Below, one piece after another: positions 24,706-32,526 of a stretch of DNA of 51,743 nucleotides. A model generated the notes under the pieces. The model saw nothing but the letters and a program-made list of their open reading frames with translations. It was not told where the DNA came from and did not search any database. Position 1 is the stretch's first letter. Each line of letters opens with the position of its first letter. The position numbers were made by a program, and so were the translations under genes. Origin of the DNA: a virus; IMG/VR virus record IMGVR_UViG_3300023106_000005, positions 1 through 51,743 of that record; one strand, given 5' to 3'.

Positions 24706-24806
24706 TCAATGTAATCTACCACTTACGATAAAGACATTTTAGTGTAAAAACTAAACCGACAAATCCGTTAATAGTGTGGTAGCTGTTAACGGATTTTGTC
24801 ATTTTT
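24706..24806 (+). ncRNA. Structured leader RNA 2, interleaved (pseudoknot-type) stems
   Basis: Stem 1: 24716-24722 (CTACCAC) pairs with 24776-24782 (GTGGTAG). Stem 2: 24758-24771 pairs with 24786-24800, with one bulged T. The order is 1-2-1'-2', and the gap between 1' and 2' is 3 bases, as in leader RNA 1. The first loop holds AAGACATTTTAG (24731-24742), 11 of 12 identical to leader 1. Stem 2 is followed by ATTTTTAAT. The next ATG is at 24819. Confidence 0.75.
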
Positions 24807-24818
24807 AATACTTTTATT

Positions 24819-25067
24819 ATGATAACACCAAAACAACAAGCAGTAAATCTTATTGAAGATTTTTTAGACAATCATACTCAATTCGGAGGTATAGGAATAA
24901 CCGAAAAACAAGCGATTAATTTTGCTTTAATTACTGCTAAAAAAATGCATTATGAATTATCAGATCTTCCACGCATTCCATACAATGAAAAAAGAACAGA
25001 TTATTGGAAAATGGTAATTTATGAACTTGAAAAACTTTTAGCTTTAATTAAGGTTATAAAAAAATAA
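24819..25067 (+). CDS. Small helical protein, unknown
   Basis: An 82-residue protein with the opening MITPKQQAVNLIEDF, helical throughout. It lies only 13 bases after structured leader 2, so it may be controlled by it. Resembles the opening of minus-strand protein 7000-7215. Confidence 0.6.
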   Translation: MITPKQQAVNLIEDFLDNHTQFGGIGITEKQAINFALITAKKMHYELSDLPRIPYNEKRTDYWKMVIYELEKLLALIKVIKK

Positions 25068-25071
25068 TATC

Positions 25072-25362
25072 ATGATTAGTAAAAAAGTATATCGGTATTA
25101 TGCCGATTGTGGTAAAGCGTATTGGACAAAAAGAGCGTGTTTAGATCACGAAAAGATTTGCATATGTTGGAAGAATGCAAAATTTAAAACATGCTTAACT
25201 TGCGTTCATAAAAATATTAAAGTTGATGATGATGGTGAACAGTCTTGGCAATATAATGACTGTAAAAACCCTGAAATGAACCTCAACACTATGTTTATTC
25301 CTGCGCACGAAAAAGCGGATTATATTTGTATTAATTGCCCTAAATGGGAGTTAAAAACTTGA
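25072..25362 (+). CDS. Cys-rich zinc-binding protein, unknown
   Basis: A 96-residue protein with many Cys residues: C-x-C near 26-28, C-x-x-C near 39-42, a Cys near 62 and a final C-x-x-C (I-C-I-N-C). It probably binds two zinc ions. No named family. It ends 2 bases before the initiator start. Confidence 0.6.
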   Translation: MISKKVYRYYADCGKAYWTKRACLDHEKICICWKNAKFKTCLTCVHKNIKVDDDGEQSWQYNDCKNPEMNLNTMFIPAHEKADYICINCPKWELKT

Positions 25363-25364
25363 TT

Positions 25365-26237
25365 ATGGCTGAGAATAAGAAAGGGTTTCTTTTGTATGCA
25401 AATTACATAGGAACAATTAATCAACTTCCGGATGAAGTAGCAGGAAGATTGTTTAAGCATATTTTTGCTTATGTAAACGATCTTAATCCTGTTAGCGATG
25501 AATTATTGCTTAATGTTGTTTTCGAACCAATAAAAAACCATTTAAAAGATGATTTAGAAAAATACATATTAGGTAAACATGATAAAAGTTTAAGTGGTAG
25601 GATTGGTAATTTAAAGCGCTGGCACAAAGATTTGTACGATGATTTTGCAGCCGATAAGCTTAATTTACAAGAAGCTGAAACAATCGCACAAAATCGCAAA
25701 GTATCGCACCGCGATGTTTCGCCATCGCAACACATCGCAAACATCGCTGTTATAGATATAGTAAAAGATAAAGCTATAGTTAATGATAAAGTAAAAGCTA
25801 TAGTTAAAGTAAAAGATTCTTTTGAATTAGAAGAAACTAAGGAGTACGTAGCATTTGAGGAATTAAAAATTCCTCCCAACTCTCCAAAAATTGATTTTAT
25901 GAAACTTCAAAAGTATTTTAATGATAATCGTGGAATGCTTCCTGAAGTTAAAAAAATGTCAGATGCAAGAAAAAAAAGGATTTTGGTTTTAGAAAAGCAA
26001 TACGGAAAAGATTTGATTTTAACCTGTATTAACAAAACTAGGGATTCACCATTTTTACAGGGAGAAAATAAAGCCAATTGGATTGCATCATTTGATTGGA
26101 TTTTTACACCGGCTAATTTTTTAAAAATAATAGAAGATAACTATGAAAAACGAATTAACACCTCAGGAAAAACAAACGAACAAATATTTGTCGACGCAAT
26201 GCAGTCAGAAACAGCTAAAAACTTTAGATTTAAGTAA
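25365..26237 (+). CDS. Replication initiator (DUF6291-type) carrying the origin
   Basis: A 290-residue protein; start set at 25365, just after the upstream stop. The N-terminus (KKGFLLYANYIGTINQLPDE, then RLFKHIFAYVND) matches DUF6291 proteins of Bacteroidota phages, thought to act in replication. The C-terminal part (about 180-270) is helical and DnaD-like in pattern. Between them is a low-complexity linker whose DNA carries phased ATCGCA repeats followed by an AT-rich repeat region, the layout of lambda ori inside gene O. The next gene overlaps its end by 95 bases. Confidence 0.7.
   Translation: MAENKKGFLLYANYIGTINQLPDEVAGRLFKHIFAYVNDLNPVSDELLLNVVFEPIKNHLKDDLEKYILGKHDKSLSGRIGNLKRWHKDLYDDFAADKLNLQEAETIAQNRKVSHRDVSPSQHIANIAVIDIVKDKAIVNDKVKAIVKVKDSFELEETKEYVAFEELKIPPNSPKIDFMKLQKYFNDNRGMLPEVKKMSDARKKRILVLEKQYGKDLILTCINKTRDSPFLQGENKANWIASFDWIFTPANFLKIIEDNYEKRINTSGKTNEQIFVDAMQSETAKNFRFK
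25683..25748 (+). repeat. Iteron array, probable replication origin
   Basis: ATCGCA begins at 25683, 25693, 25703, 25724 and 25734, with ATCGCT at 25743 and an inverted GCGAT at 25711. Spacing is about 10 bases, one helical turn, so all sites face the same side of the DNA. It lies inside the initiator gene. Confidence 0.7.
25749..25816 (+). other. AT-rich unwinding element next to the iterons
   Basis: About 68 bases made almost entirely of A/T, with a direct repeat, AAAGCTATAGTTAA, at 25770-25783 and 25794-25807 (24 bases apart). It adjoins the iterons and is a plausible DNA-unwinding element. Confidence 0.55.
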
Positions 26238-26880
26238 AAATATTATTTCAGGAACTGCAAGTTTAGCGTTTATTGAAATGGGAGTATCAATAAAAAATAC
26301 TTTCGATAGTTCTTCTTTACGTTCTACTTTCAAAGGCGAAAATGGTCAGATTGGATTTAGTGTTGTTAAGATTCTTGTAGATCGTTTTATAAATTCTTTT
26401 GGATTCGCTACAAAAATGACTGATATTCAAATTGAAGTTTTAACCGTTGATACTTTAGAAAAGTTTTCATTTGAAACATTGGAAGATATTATTTTGTTTT
26501 TTAAAATGGCTAGAAATGGTGATTTTGGCAGCACAATGAGAGGTGTGGATTCAAATTTGATATTTGGCGAATGGTTTCCAAAGTATTTAGAAATCAAATC
26601 AATTGAGAGAGAAAAAATAGTTGCAAAAGAACAATTTGAATTGAACAATAATTTATTATCAATTGAAGATGTTAAAAATGCTTATAATAAAGCTGAAAAT
26701 ACGCCACAAAAAAAACACGATCGACTTAAAGAATTGATTGATGAAAATACAAAAGGCTTTACTAGGCAGCAACTCGAAGATTTAATTGCTGAATGGGAAA
26801 AAGACGAAAGTAAAGCTCCTTTTCTTTATGCTTTGAGAAGAAAGAGATTAGATATTAAAGGCGATTTCGAATTTAAATAA
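26143..26880 (+). CDS. Replication accessory protein (helicase-loader position)
   Basis: A 245-residue protein whose start lies 95 bases inside the initiator gene in another frame. A helical core includes ETLEDIILFFKMARNGDFG (near 109-127), a pattern I know from Bacteroidota phage proteins that follow the initiator (DUF6633-like). By analogy with lambda O and P it may load the host helicase. That role is inferred from order. The C-terminus is charged and coiled. Confidence 0.5.
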   Translation: MKNELTPQEKQTNKYLSTQCSQKQLKTLDLSKNIISGTASLAFIEMGVSIKNTFDSSSLRSTFKGENGQIGFSVVKILVDRFINSFGFATKMTDIQIEVLTVDTLEKFSFETLEDIILFFKMARNGDFGSTMRGVDSNLIFGEWFPKYLEIKSIEREKIVAKEQFELNNNLLSIEDVKNAYNKAENTPQKKHDRLKELIDENTKGFTRQQLEDLIAEWEKDESKAPFLYALRRKRLDIKGDFEFK

Positions 26881-26905
26881 TTATTAACCATTTTAAAATA
26901 AAATT

Positions 26906-27163
26906 ATGAAAAAGAAATTCAAAACAAGAATTGTTCATTATTTAGATAAATGCTATGTAGTTGAATATGCTAGTTATTATTTAATTCCTTTCTATGAGGT
27001 TTTAAAAGACACAACACTCGGGAGAAACATACCTGAATTATTTTCTAAAGAACAAGCAGATTTTTTAATTTTGAGATTAAAATCTATAGAGGATATTAAA
27101 ATCTTTGATTTAGAATTGTTTTATTATGATTTTCTATCTCATGAAAAAATTCAATTGCCATGA
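26906..27163 (+). CDS. Small protein, unknown
   Basis: An 85-residue soluble protein with alternating aromatic and hydrophobic residues. It ends in an ATGA overlap with the MmcB-like gene. No family recognised. Confidence 0.6.
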   Translation: MKKKFKTRIVHYLDKCYVVEYASYYLIPFYEVLKDTTLGRNIPELFSKEQADFLILRLKSIEDIKIFDLELFYYDFLSHEKIQLP

Positions 27164-27798
27164 CCGAAAAATCAATTCAAAAAGCGCTATTTCGTGCATT
27201 CAGTTCGCACAAATACAAATTCACTAACGTTTACTACTTCGGGAATGAATCAGACTTTCTGAGCTTCTTAGATTCCGGATTCTGTTATGAATGTGAAATA
27301 AAGATCAGCCGTTCAGATTTTAAAGCTGATTTTAAAAAAGAGAAACACACCATTCATAAAGCTAACGAGATAAAAGGGAATTTGTTTCTAAGAAAAGAAG
27401 GTGTTTCATTGTCTTTTAATCCTAGTTGGCAGTTTTGTAAAGAATTTCCGGAATTAGTTGAATCTGAAGAATACATTCAAAGACGAAGATTAACTCACGA
27501 TCCTTTTTTCGAAGAAGTTACAGTTTTAGATTTACGGGCAACAATTTCATCTAAAATTAGATTTGTTTCCCATGACAACAAGTTGCTGCCAAATAAGTTT
27601 TTTTACGTTGTGCCTATGGGATTGATCAGCAAAGAAGAAGTTCCGGAATATGCAGGATTAATTTATGTTGATGAATTTGGAGAATGTACTAAAATTAAAG
27701 ATGGAAAATTTTTGCATAAAGATAAACTCGATGTAAAAAAGCTTTTTACAAAATGTTATTACGCTTACGAAGAAAAATTAATTCAAAAATTGAAGTAA
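27160..27798 (+). CDS. MmcB-like/PD-(D/E)xK nuclease candidate
   Basis: A 212-residue protein. Residues 34-63 include FLSFLDSGFCYECEIKISRS and DFKADFKKEKH, with E46-I-K48 as the nuclease core, matching MmcB-type putative DNA-repair nucleases. F-F-Y-V-V-P-M-G and Y-A-G-L-I-Y-V further along fit the same family. It lies in the recombination/replication operon, so a DNA-processing role is likely. Confidence 0.65.
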   Translation: MTEKSIQKALFRAFSSHKYKFTNVYYFGNESDFLSFLDSGFCYECEIKISRSDFKADFKKEKHTIHKANEIKGNLFLRKEGVSLSFNPSWQFCKEFPELVESEEYIQRRRLTHDPFFEEVTVLDLRATISSKIRFVSHDNKLLPNKFFYVVPMGLISKEEVPEYAGLIYVDEFGECTKIKDGKFLHKDKLDVKKLFTKCYYAYEEKLIQKLK

Positions 27799-27800
27799 AC

Positions 27801-27938
27801 ATGAAAAATATTTTTAAAATTTTAGCAAAGTCTTTGAATGAACCTGATAGTTTTATTGAATTCTTGTTTTGGCCGATATTTATATCAACTGTTTTATTTT
27901 TCATATTAGTTTTTATAAGCAATTTAAAATCATTCTAA
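27801..27938 (+). CDS. Small single-span membrane protein
   Basis: 45 residues; start set at 27801, just after the upstream stop. A hydrophobic segment spans about 20-40, with a basic N-terminus. No function assigned. Confidence 0.5.
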   Translation: MKNIFKILAKSLNEPDSFIEFLFWPIFISTVLFFILVFISNLKSF

Positions 27939-27974
27939 ACTACGTTGCAATGTATTTTGTGTTTGTATAAAAAG

Positions 27975-27982
27975 TACATTTA
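27975..27982 (+). promoter_or_regulatory. Promoter before the IbrA/IbrB-like genes (TACATTTA)
   Basis: A near-consensus -7 box with TTTG about 11-22 bases upstream. The shared element CTAAACTACGTTGCAATGTA lies at 27936-27955. Confidence 0.6.
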
Positions 27983-28004
27983 CGTATAATTAAAAAGTAA
28001 AATA

Positions 28005-28397
28005 ATGGAAAGAATTTACCATCGATACGAATATTGGGAATGCTTTAAAGAAGGTTTTTTTAGAAATGTTTCGGGTGAAGAAAGAAAGAAATTATCAAAA
28101 AAAGTCATTGAACTTTTTGAAGATTCAAATAAAACCGAAATTTTCATGCAAAAAGTAATTGATAATTGGATTTATTCATGTGAACATAATTTAACCAATA
28201 TTTCAATGAATCGTGTTGCATGGTTGGGACAATCGGCATGCTGCTTATATGCTAAAATACCTTATTCAGTCACGATGGAAAATTGGCGATTTGTTTCAAA
28301 ACAAAAAGCAGATAAAGCCTGTGAAATAGCTGAAAGATTAATTAAAAAATACGAAGAAACCGAAAAAATAAATCAATTATGCCTAAAGTTTATTTAG
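28005..28397 (+). CDS. Helper protein of the PAPS-reductase-like cassette
   Basis: A 130-residue helical protein. Its middle reads W-I-Y-S-C-E-H-N-L-T-N-I-S-M-N-R and then VAWLGQSACC. I recall this pattern from small phage proteins encoded beside DUF3440 (IbrA-like) genes. It overlaps the next gene by 19 bases, which strongly suggests joint function. Biochemical role unknown. Confidence 0.6.
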   Translation: MERIYHRYEYWECFKEGFFRNVSGEERKKLSKKVIELFEDSNKTEIFMQKVIDNWIYSCEHNLTNISMNRVAWLGQSACCLYAKIPYSVTMENWRFVSKQKADKACEIAERLIKKYEETEKINQLCLKFI

Positions 28398-29593
28398 ATC
28401 AAAACGTTTACGATGCAGCAGTCGAAAGAATAAAATTTACTTTCGATAATTTTGAAAAGATTTATCTTTCTTTTAGTGCAGGAAAAGATTCGACAGTTAT
28501 GCTTCACATGGTTATGGATGAAGCTATTAAAAGAAATGTAAAAATTGGTTTGATGATTGTTGATTTAGAGGGCCAATATAAACTTACAATTGATCACATG
28601 CATAAATGCATTGAAATGTACAAAAGCCACATTGATTTATATTGGGTTTGTTTACCAATTCATTTACGAAATGCAGTTAGTGTTTTTAAACCATTTTGGA
28701 AATGTTGGGATACTGAAGTTAAAAAAGATTGGATTCGTCAATTACCAAAAGAAGCAATTTGGGATATTAATTATTTTCCTTTCTTTCGTGATGGAATGGA
28801 ATTTGAAGAATTTGTTCCGGAATTTGGCGAATGGTATTCACAGGGCAAAACATGCGCCTGTTTAGTTGGTATTCGTGCAGATGAAAGTTTAAACCGTTTC
28901 AGAACTATTGCAAGCGAAAGTAAAATTACTTTTATGAATAAGCAGTACACTACCAAAGTAACTGATAATGTTTTTAATCTTTATCCTATTTACGATTGGA
29001 AAACTGAAGATATTTGGATTTACCATGCTAAAAATAAGCATAAAAGACATAATGAACTTTATGATATGATGCATAAAGCCGGGTTATCAATTCATTTACA
29101 GCGTATATGCCAACCTTATGGCGATGATCAAAGGCGAGGTTTATATTTATTTCATTTGATCGAGCCTGAAACCTGGGCAAAAGTTGTTGCACGTGTAGAA
29201 GGCGCTAATAGTGGCGCTTTATATGTTCAAGATACCGGAAACATAAACGGTTACGGAAAAATCACAAAGCCAATGCATCACACATGGAAAAGTTTTTCCG
29301 AATTAATATTAAATACTTTGCCTGAAGTGACAGCCGAGCATTACAGAAATAAAATATTTACTTTTCTAAAATGGTGGTCGGAACGTGGTTATTATGATGG
29401 TTTACCTGATGAAGCGCCCGCAATTTTAGAAAGTGAAAGATTAGCCCCATCATGGCGAAGAGTAGCAAAATCATTGCTTAGAAACGATTATTGGTGCAAA
29501 GGTTTAGGATTTACCCAACACAAAACCGAAGCTTATAATAAATACTTAAAATTAAAAAAAGAACAACGTTTAAACTCTAATATCAAAATATAA
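28379..29593 (+). CDS. PAPS-reductase-like PP-loop ATPase (IbrA/DUF3440)
   Basis: A 404-residue protein. The PP-loop SFSAGKDS (31-38) binds ATP. A later K-T-C-A-C-L-V-G-I-R-A-D-E-S-L-N-R segment (near 159-175) is the DUF3440 signature. IbrA-like proteins are usually paired with a ParB-like IbrB, and that gene follows with a one-base overlap. Substrate unknown; sulfur or nucleotide modification is possible. Classic PAPS reduction in sulfur assimilation is unlikely in a phage. Confidence 0.8.
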   Translation: MPKVYLDQNVYDAAVERIKFTFDNFEKIYLSFSAGKDSTVMLHMVMDEAIKRNVKIGLMIVDLEGQYKLTIDHMHKCIEMYKSHIDLYWVCLPIHLRNAVSVFKPFWKCWDTEVKKDWIRQLPKEAIWDINYFPFFRDGMEFEEFVPEFGEWYSQGKTCACLVGIRADESLNRFRTIASESKITFMNKQYTTKVTDNVFNLYPIYDWKTEDIWIYHAKNKHKRHNELYDMMHKAGLSIHLQRICQPYGDDQRRGLYLFHLIEPETWAKVVARVEGANSGALYVQDTGNINGYGKITKPMHHTWKSFSELILNTLPEVTAEHYRNKIFTFLKWWSERGYYDGLPDEAPAILESERLAPSWRRVAKSLLRNDYWCKGLGFTQHKTEAYNKYLKLKKEQRLNSNIKI

Positions 29594-30258
29594 TGAAAGA
29601 TTTAATTTTACAACAATTTGACTTAATTATAGAATCATTAAAACATTTAGAAACTGATTTGAAGGTTTCTATTATGAACGAAATTAAAATTAAAATGCAT
29701 GAAGTTTCGCCATTTAAAAGCGAACCTGTTGATTGTGTTTTATGGGTTAAAAATGATAGCGTACATGCAAATGATTACAACCCGAACAGCGTAGCCCCTC
29801 CCGAAATGGAGCTTTTACGCTTATCGATTGAATCAGATGGATATACTCAGCCGATTGTTTCGATGTTGGATGAAAATCTAACTACACGAGAAGTAATTGA
29901 TGGATTTCACCGTAATAGAGTAGGAAAAGAGTGTCCGGAAATTCAAAGCCGCGTTCACGGTTATTTACCGGTTGTTACAATAAATGAAGATCGAACAAAA
30001 ATAAACGATCGTGTTGCTTCAACAATTCGCCATAACCGCGCCCGTGGAAAACATAAAATAGATGCTATGAGCGATATTGTTATTGATCTTAAAAAACGTA
30101 ATTGGTCAGATGCTAAAATATCTAAAAACTTAGGTATGGATGCTGATGAAGTTTTAAGGCTTTGCCAAATTGGAGGTTTAGCAGAATTGTTTTCTGATAA
30201 AGAATTTTCCAAATCCTGGGAAGCTGATATTTATAATCCTGAAACTGAAAACATGTAA
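29593..30258 (+). CDS. ParB/Srx-like protein (IbrB-type)
   Basis: A 221-residue protein. A ParB-like domain at about 60-165 carries V-A-P-P-E-M-E-L-L, a turn DGYTQPIV and then I-D-G-F-H-R-N-R. A helix-turn-helix-like segment follows (S-D-A-K-I-S-K-N-L-G-M, about 177-187). It overlaps the IbrA-like gene by one base, the usual IbrA-IbrB layout. ParB-like folds use CTP or act as nucleases; the role here is unknown. Confidence 0.75.
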   Translation: MKDLILQQFDLIIESLKHLETDLKVSIMNEIKIKMHEVSPFKSEPVDCVLWVKNDSVHANDYNPNSVAPPEMELLRLSIESDGYTQPIVSMLDENLTTREVIDGFHRNRVGKECPEIQSRVHGYLPVVTINEDRTKINDRVASTIRHNRARGKHKIDAMSDIVIDLKKRNWSDAKISKNLGMDADEVLRLCQIGGLAELFSDKEFSKSWEADIYNPETENM

Positions 30259-30260
30259 TT

Positions 30261-30965
30261 ATGGGAATTCCAATAAAAGAAAAGCCCTGCAAAGGGCTTG
30301 GTATCACAAAAGATTTAGGTTGTGGAAAAATTACTTCTCATCGAAAGCTCGGCCTTGGTCTTATGTGCGGGTGTTATTCTGATTTTATTCTTAAAACGGA
30401 ACCGGGAAAATTGATTATGCAAAGGGCTATCGGTAAAGGAAAAAGCAACAATCAAAAAATAGTTGTTAAAAATAACCGTGAAGAAATTAAGCAGCAAAAG
30501 GAAAATCTAAAAACAATTTCCGCTTTTAGAAATGATCTTCAAAAAGAAATTAACTCTATAGTTCGTTTAATTGATAATGGTCATGCGTGTATAGCAACTA
30601 ATAAATTTTTTGGAAAAATGAACGCGGGGCATTATATTTCAGTTGGATCCAATGGAACTATCAGATATCATTTAGAAAACATTTGGTTGCAATCTGAACA
30701 TTCTAACAATTGGAAAGCCGGCGATACTATTCGATATCAAAAAGGAATCAGGAAATTGTTTGGTAGGGATTATTTGGAGTACTTGGATTCTTTACAATCA
30801 ATTGCGCCAATAAAATTAACTATCCCGGAAATCAAAGAAAAAATTTCAATTTGCCGCGGAATAATCAAATGGTTAAAATTACAGGATAGAATTTTTTCAA
30901 CTGAAGAAAGATTGAGTTTAAGACTTAGGTTTAACAAAGAAATTGGAATTTATGATCCAACTTAA
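30261..30965 (+). CDS. ninG: NinG/Rap-like recombination protein with altered zinc site
   Basis: A 234-residue protein. The N-terminal Cys cluster (C10, C21, C36, C38) and the core N-A-G-H-Y-I-S-V-G-S (121-130) followed by I-W-L-Q match lambda NinG (Rap), a structure-specific nuclease for recombination intermediates. The usual second zinc pairs are lost: C-I-A-T (110-113) instead of CxxC, and Q-S-E-H-S-N (144-149) instead of QCxxCN. Activity may therefore differ. It follows IbrB by 2 bases. Confidence 0.7.
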   Translation: MGIPIKEKPCKGLGITKDLGCGKITSHRKLGLGLMCGCYSDFILKTEPGKLIMQRAIGKGKSNNQKIVVKNNREEIKQQKENLKTISAFRNDLQKEINSIVRLIDNGHACIATNKFFGKMNAGHYISVGSNGTIRYHLENIWLQSEHSNNWKAGDTIRYQKGIRKLFGRDYLEYLDSLQSIAPIKLTIPEIKEKISICRGIIKWLKLQDRIFSTEERLSLRLRFNKEIGIYDPT

Positions 30966-31074
30966 ATATTGGCGTTCGCTAACTAAACCCCAAAAACAGG
31001 ACCTAATGAAAGCTAATAACATAAAAGCCGTTACCTTTGATTTCATAAAGAAATGTTATTTAGAATCGCTATAA
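30952..31074 (+). CDS. Tiny protein, unknown
   Basis: 40 residues, overlapping the NinG end by 14 bases and containing T-K-P-Q-K-Q-D-L-M-K. Length and overlap suggest a real small gene, but no role is known. Confidence 0.45.
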   Translation: MIQLKYWRSLTKPQKQDLMKANNIKAVTFDFIKKCYLESL

Positions 31075-31110
31075 ATTAAGATGTAATGTATTTTATATGT
31101 ATATATTTTA

Positions 31111-31118
31111 TACATTTG
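31111..31118 (+). promoter_or_regulatory. Promoter (-7 box TACATTTG)
   Basis: An exact TAnnTTTG match. The shared element TATAAATTAAGATGTAATG lies at 31071-31089. Confidence 0.7.
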
Positions 31119-31155
31119 TATATGCAATAATGCAAAACAATTTAAAAAGTTAATA

Positions 31156-31473
31156 ATGATTTCAAAAGAAGTTTATTTAAAAGCCTTATCAATTGTAGAA
31201 ACTTATCACGATCAGGTTAGATTAGAAGCTTTAGAGGTTAAAGCGGTTCAATCAAATCACAAATCAAAAGATGATTTACAAGTTGGAGATTTTGTTGAAT
31301 GTGTAGAAGTTCACGGAAATAGCATAAACAATCTAACCAAAGGCGAAAAATACGAAGTTTCACGAACTCGATTAAGTTACAATGAACGTGATAAATACAT
31401 TTTCATTAGAGTAAACTCAGGAAAGCTAAAAGAGTACAACGTTAAAAACACTCAGTTCAAAGCATTAAAATAA
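31156..31473 (+). CDS. Hypothetical protein with SH3-like segment
   Basis: A 105-residue protein: N-terminal helix (1-35), then L-Q-V-G-D-F-V-E-C-V-E-V and L-T-K-G-E-K-Y-E-V, a pattern typical of a small SH3-like barrel. First gene after its promoter and followed by a hairpin. No function assigned. Confidence 0.6.
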   Translation: MISKEVYLKALSIVETYHDQVRLEALEVKAVQSNHKSKDDLQVGDFVECVEVHGNSINNLTKGEKYEVSRTRLSYNERDKYIFIRVNSGKLKEYNVKNTQFKALK

Positions 31474-31482
31474 AAATTAACC

Positions 31483-31506
31483 AAGGCGGCATAAAAACCC
31501 GCCTTT
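31483..31506 (+). terminator. Hairpin after 31156-31473, possible weak terminator
   Basis: AAGGCGG pairs with CCGCCTT around a 9-base A-rich loop. Only three T follow, so it may be a partial terminator or an mRNA 3' end. Confidence 0.5.
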
Positions 31507-31519
31507 AAAAACAAATATT

Positions 31520-31690
31520 ATGTATCAAGACGCTTATAATACAATCAATGAATTAATGAAAACAAATGATAAAATAAATTTCATTGCTTTTATTAATGAT
31601 GGTCAAATAATGATTTCAATAACTACATGTCTCGCACCATCAACAGTAAGTAATATTGATGAATTGCTAGAATTTGTAGAAAGAATTTAA
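31520..31690 (+). CDS. Small protein, unknown
   Basis: 56 residues, begins MYQDAYNTINELMK and ends with an acidic helix (NIDELLEFVERI). It lies after the hairpin and 3 bases before the next gene. No family recognised. Confidence 0.5.
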   Translation: MYQDAYNTINELMKTNDKINFIAFINDGQIMISITTCLAPSTVSNIDELLEFVERI

Positions 31691-31693
31691 GCC

Positions 31694-31951
31694 ATGAGAA
31701 AACTAAGCGATATCTATTTAAAACTTCAGGAATGCTTTATTATATTCAGAAGCTCCAACTTATGCATCGAGATTCAATATTTAATAAATGCTAAAAAGAT
31801 CACTAAAGAAGAATTTGATTTGCTTTGTGCCGATTTTGCAACATTCAAGCCCGAAGGAAAGAAAAAAGGCGAATTTTGGTTTGAATCATGGGATGAAAGA
31901 AACGAGTTTTTAAAAGAAAGGATTATTAATTTACAAAATGAGGCATTATGA
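31694..31951 (+). CDS. Small protein, unknown
   Basis: An 85-residue helical protein with F-W-F-E-S-W-D-E-R-N-E-F-L in its second half. Overlaps the next gene by 4 bases. No family recognised. Confidence 0.55.
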   Translation: MRKLSDIYLKLQECFIIFRSSNLCIEIQYLINAKKITKEEFDLLCADFATFKPEGKKKGEFWFESWDERNEFLKERIINLQNEAL

Positions 31952-32145
31952 AAGCAGCAACATTGACCGAAGCAGTAAGTAAAATATTAGGCAAAAAAGT
32001 AACTGAAGGCGAAGCAATGCATTTTGCTTTTAACAATTACATGGAGCTGAGAATGTTTACAAGACATGAGGATCAAATAATTTATTTGAAAAAACAAAAC
32101 AAATTAAAAAGAGAAGAATTAAGACGAAAATATTCAAAAAATTAA
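31948..32145 (+). CDS. Small basic helical protein, unknown
   Basis: 65 residues, strongly basic in its second half (K-K-Q-N-K-L-K-R-E-E-L-R-R-K). Helical. Possibly nucleic-acid binding by charge only. Confidence 0.55.
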   Translation: MKAATLTEAVSKILGKKVTEGEAMHFAFNNYMELRMFTRHEDQIIYLKKQNKLKREELRRKYSKN

Positions 32146-32148
32146 ATC

Positions 32149-32334
32149 ATGGCACGTTTTATAAGTTTATCGCCCACAATACCTGTACCCGATCAGATTT
32201 TAATAATTGAGCATTGGAAACACAAACCGAACAATACTATTGCAAATTTGTCAGAAACATTCCATTACAGCCAACACAAAATAAATCATTTGATTAACGA
32301 ATATTTAAAATCAAAACCATCCAATGGCAAATAA
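32149..32334 (+). CDS. Small helix-turn-helix-like protein
   Basis: 61 residues. I-A-N-L-S-E-T-F-H-Y-S-Q-H-K-I-N-H-L-I-N near 32-51 looks like a helix-turn-helix. A small regulator is possible, but the match is by eye only. Overlaps the next gene by 11 bases. Confidence 0.5.
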   Translation: MARFISLSPTIPVPDQILIIEHWKHKPNNTIANLSETFHYSQHKINHLINEYLKSKPSNGK

Positions 32335-32500
32335 ATCAGAAATTCAGGAAAGAATCAATCATTACGAAGAAAAGTTGATCGAATACAATATCGGATTCAA
32401 ATTTAAACATCGTATTCCGGCAACTGAAAGCCTTTTAGCTTTTTGGAAAGGTCAATTGGCAAAGCAACAAAGAATCGATAACCGCGTTGCAAATGCTTAA
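32324..32500 (+). CDS. Tiny basic protein, unknown
   Basis: 58 residues, helical and basic (IQERINHYEEKLIEYNIG). Starts 11 bases inside the preceding gene. No family recognised. Confidence 0.5.
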   Translation: MANKSEIQERINHYEEKLIEYNIGFKFKHRIPATESLLAFWKGQLAKQQRIDNRVANA

Positions 32501-32526
32501 ATAAAAATAATTTATAGTATAAAATT

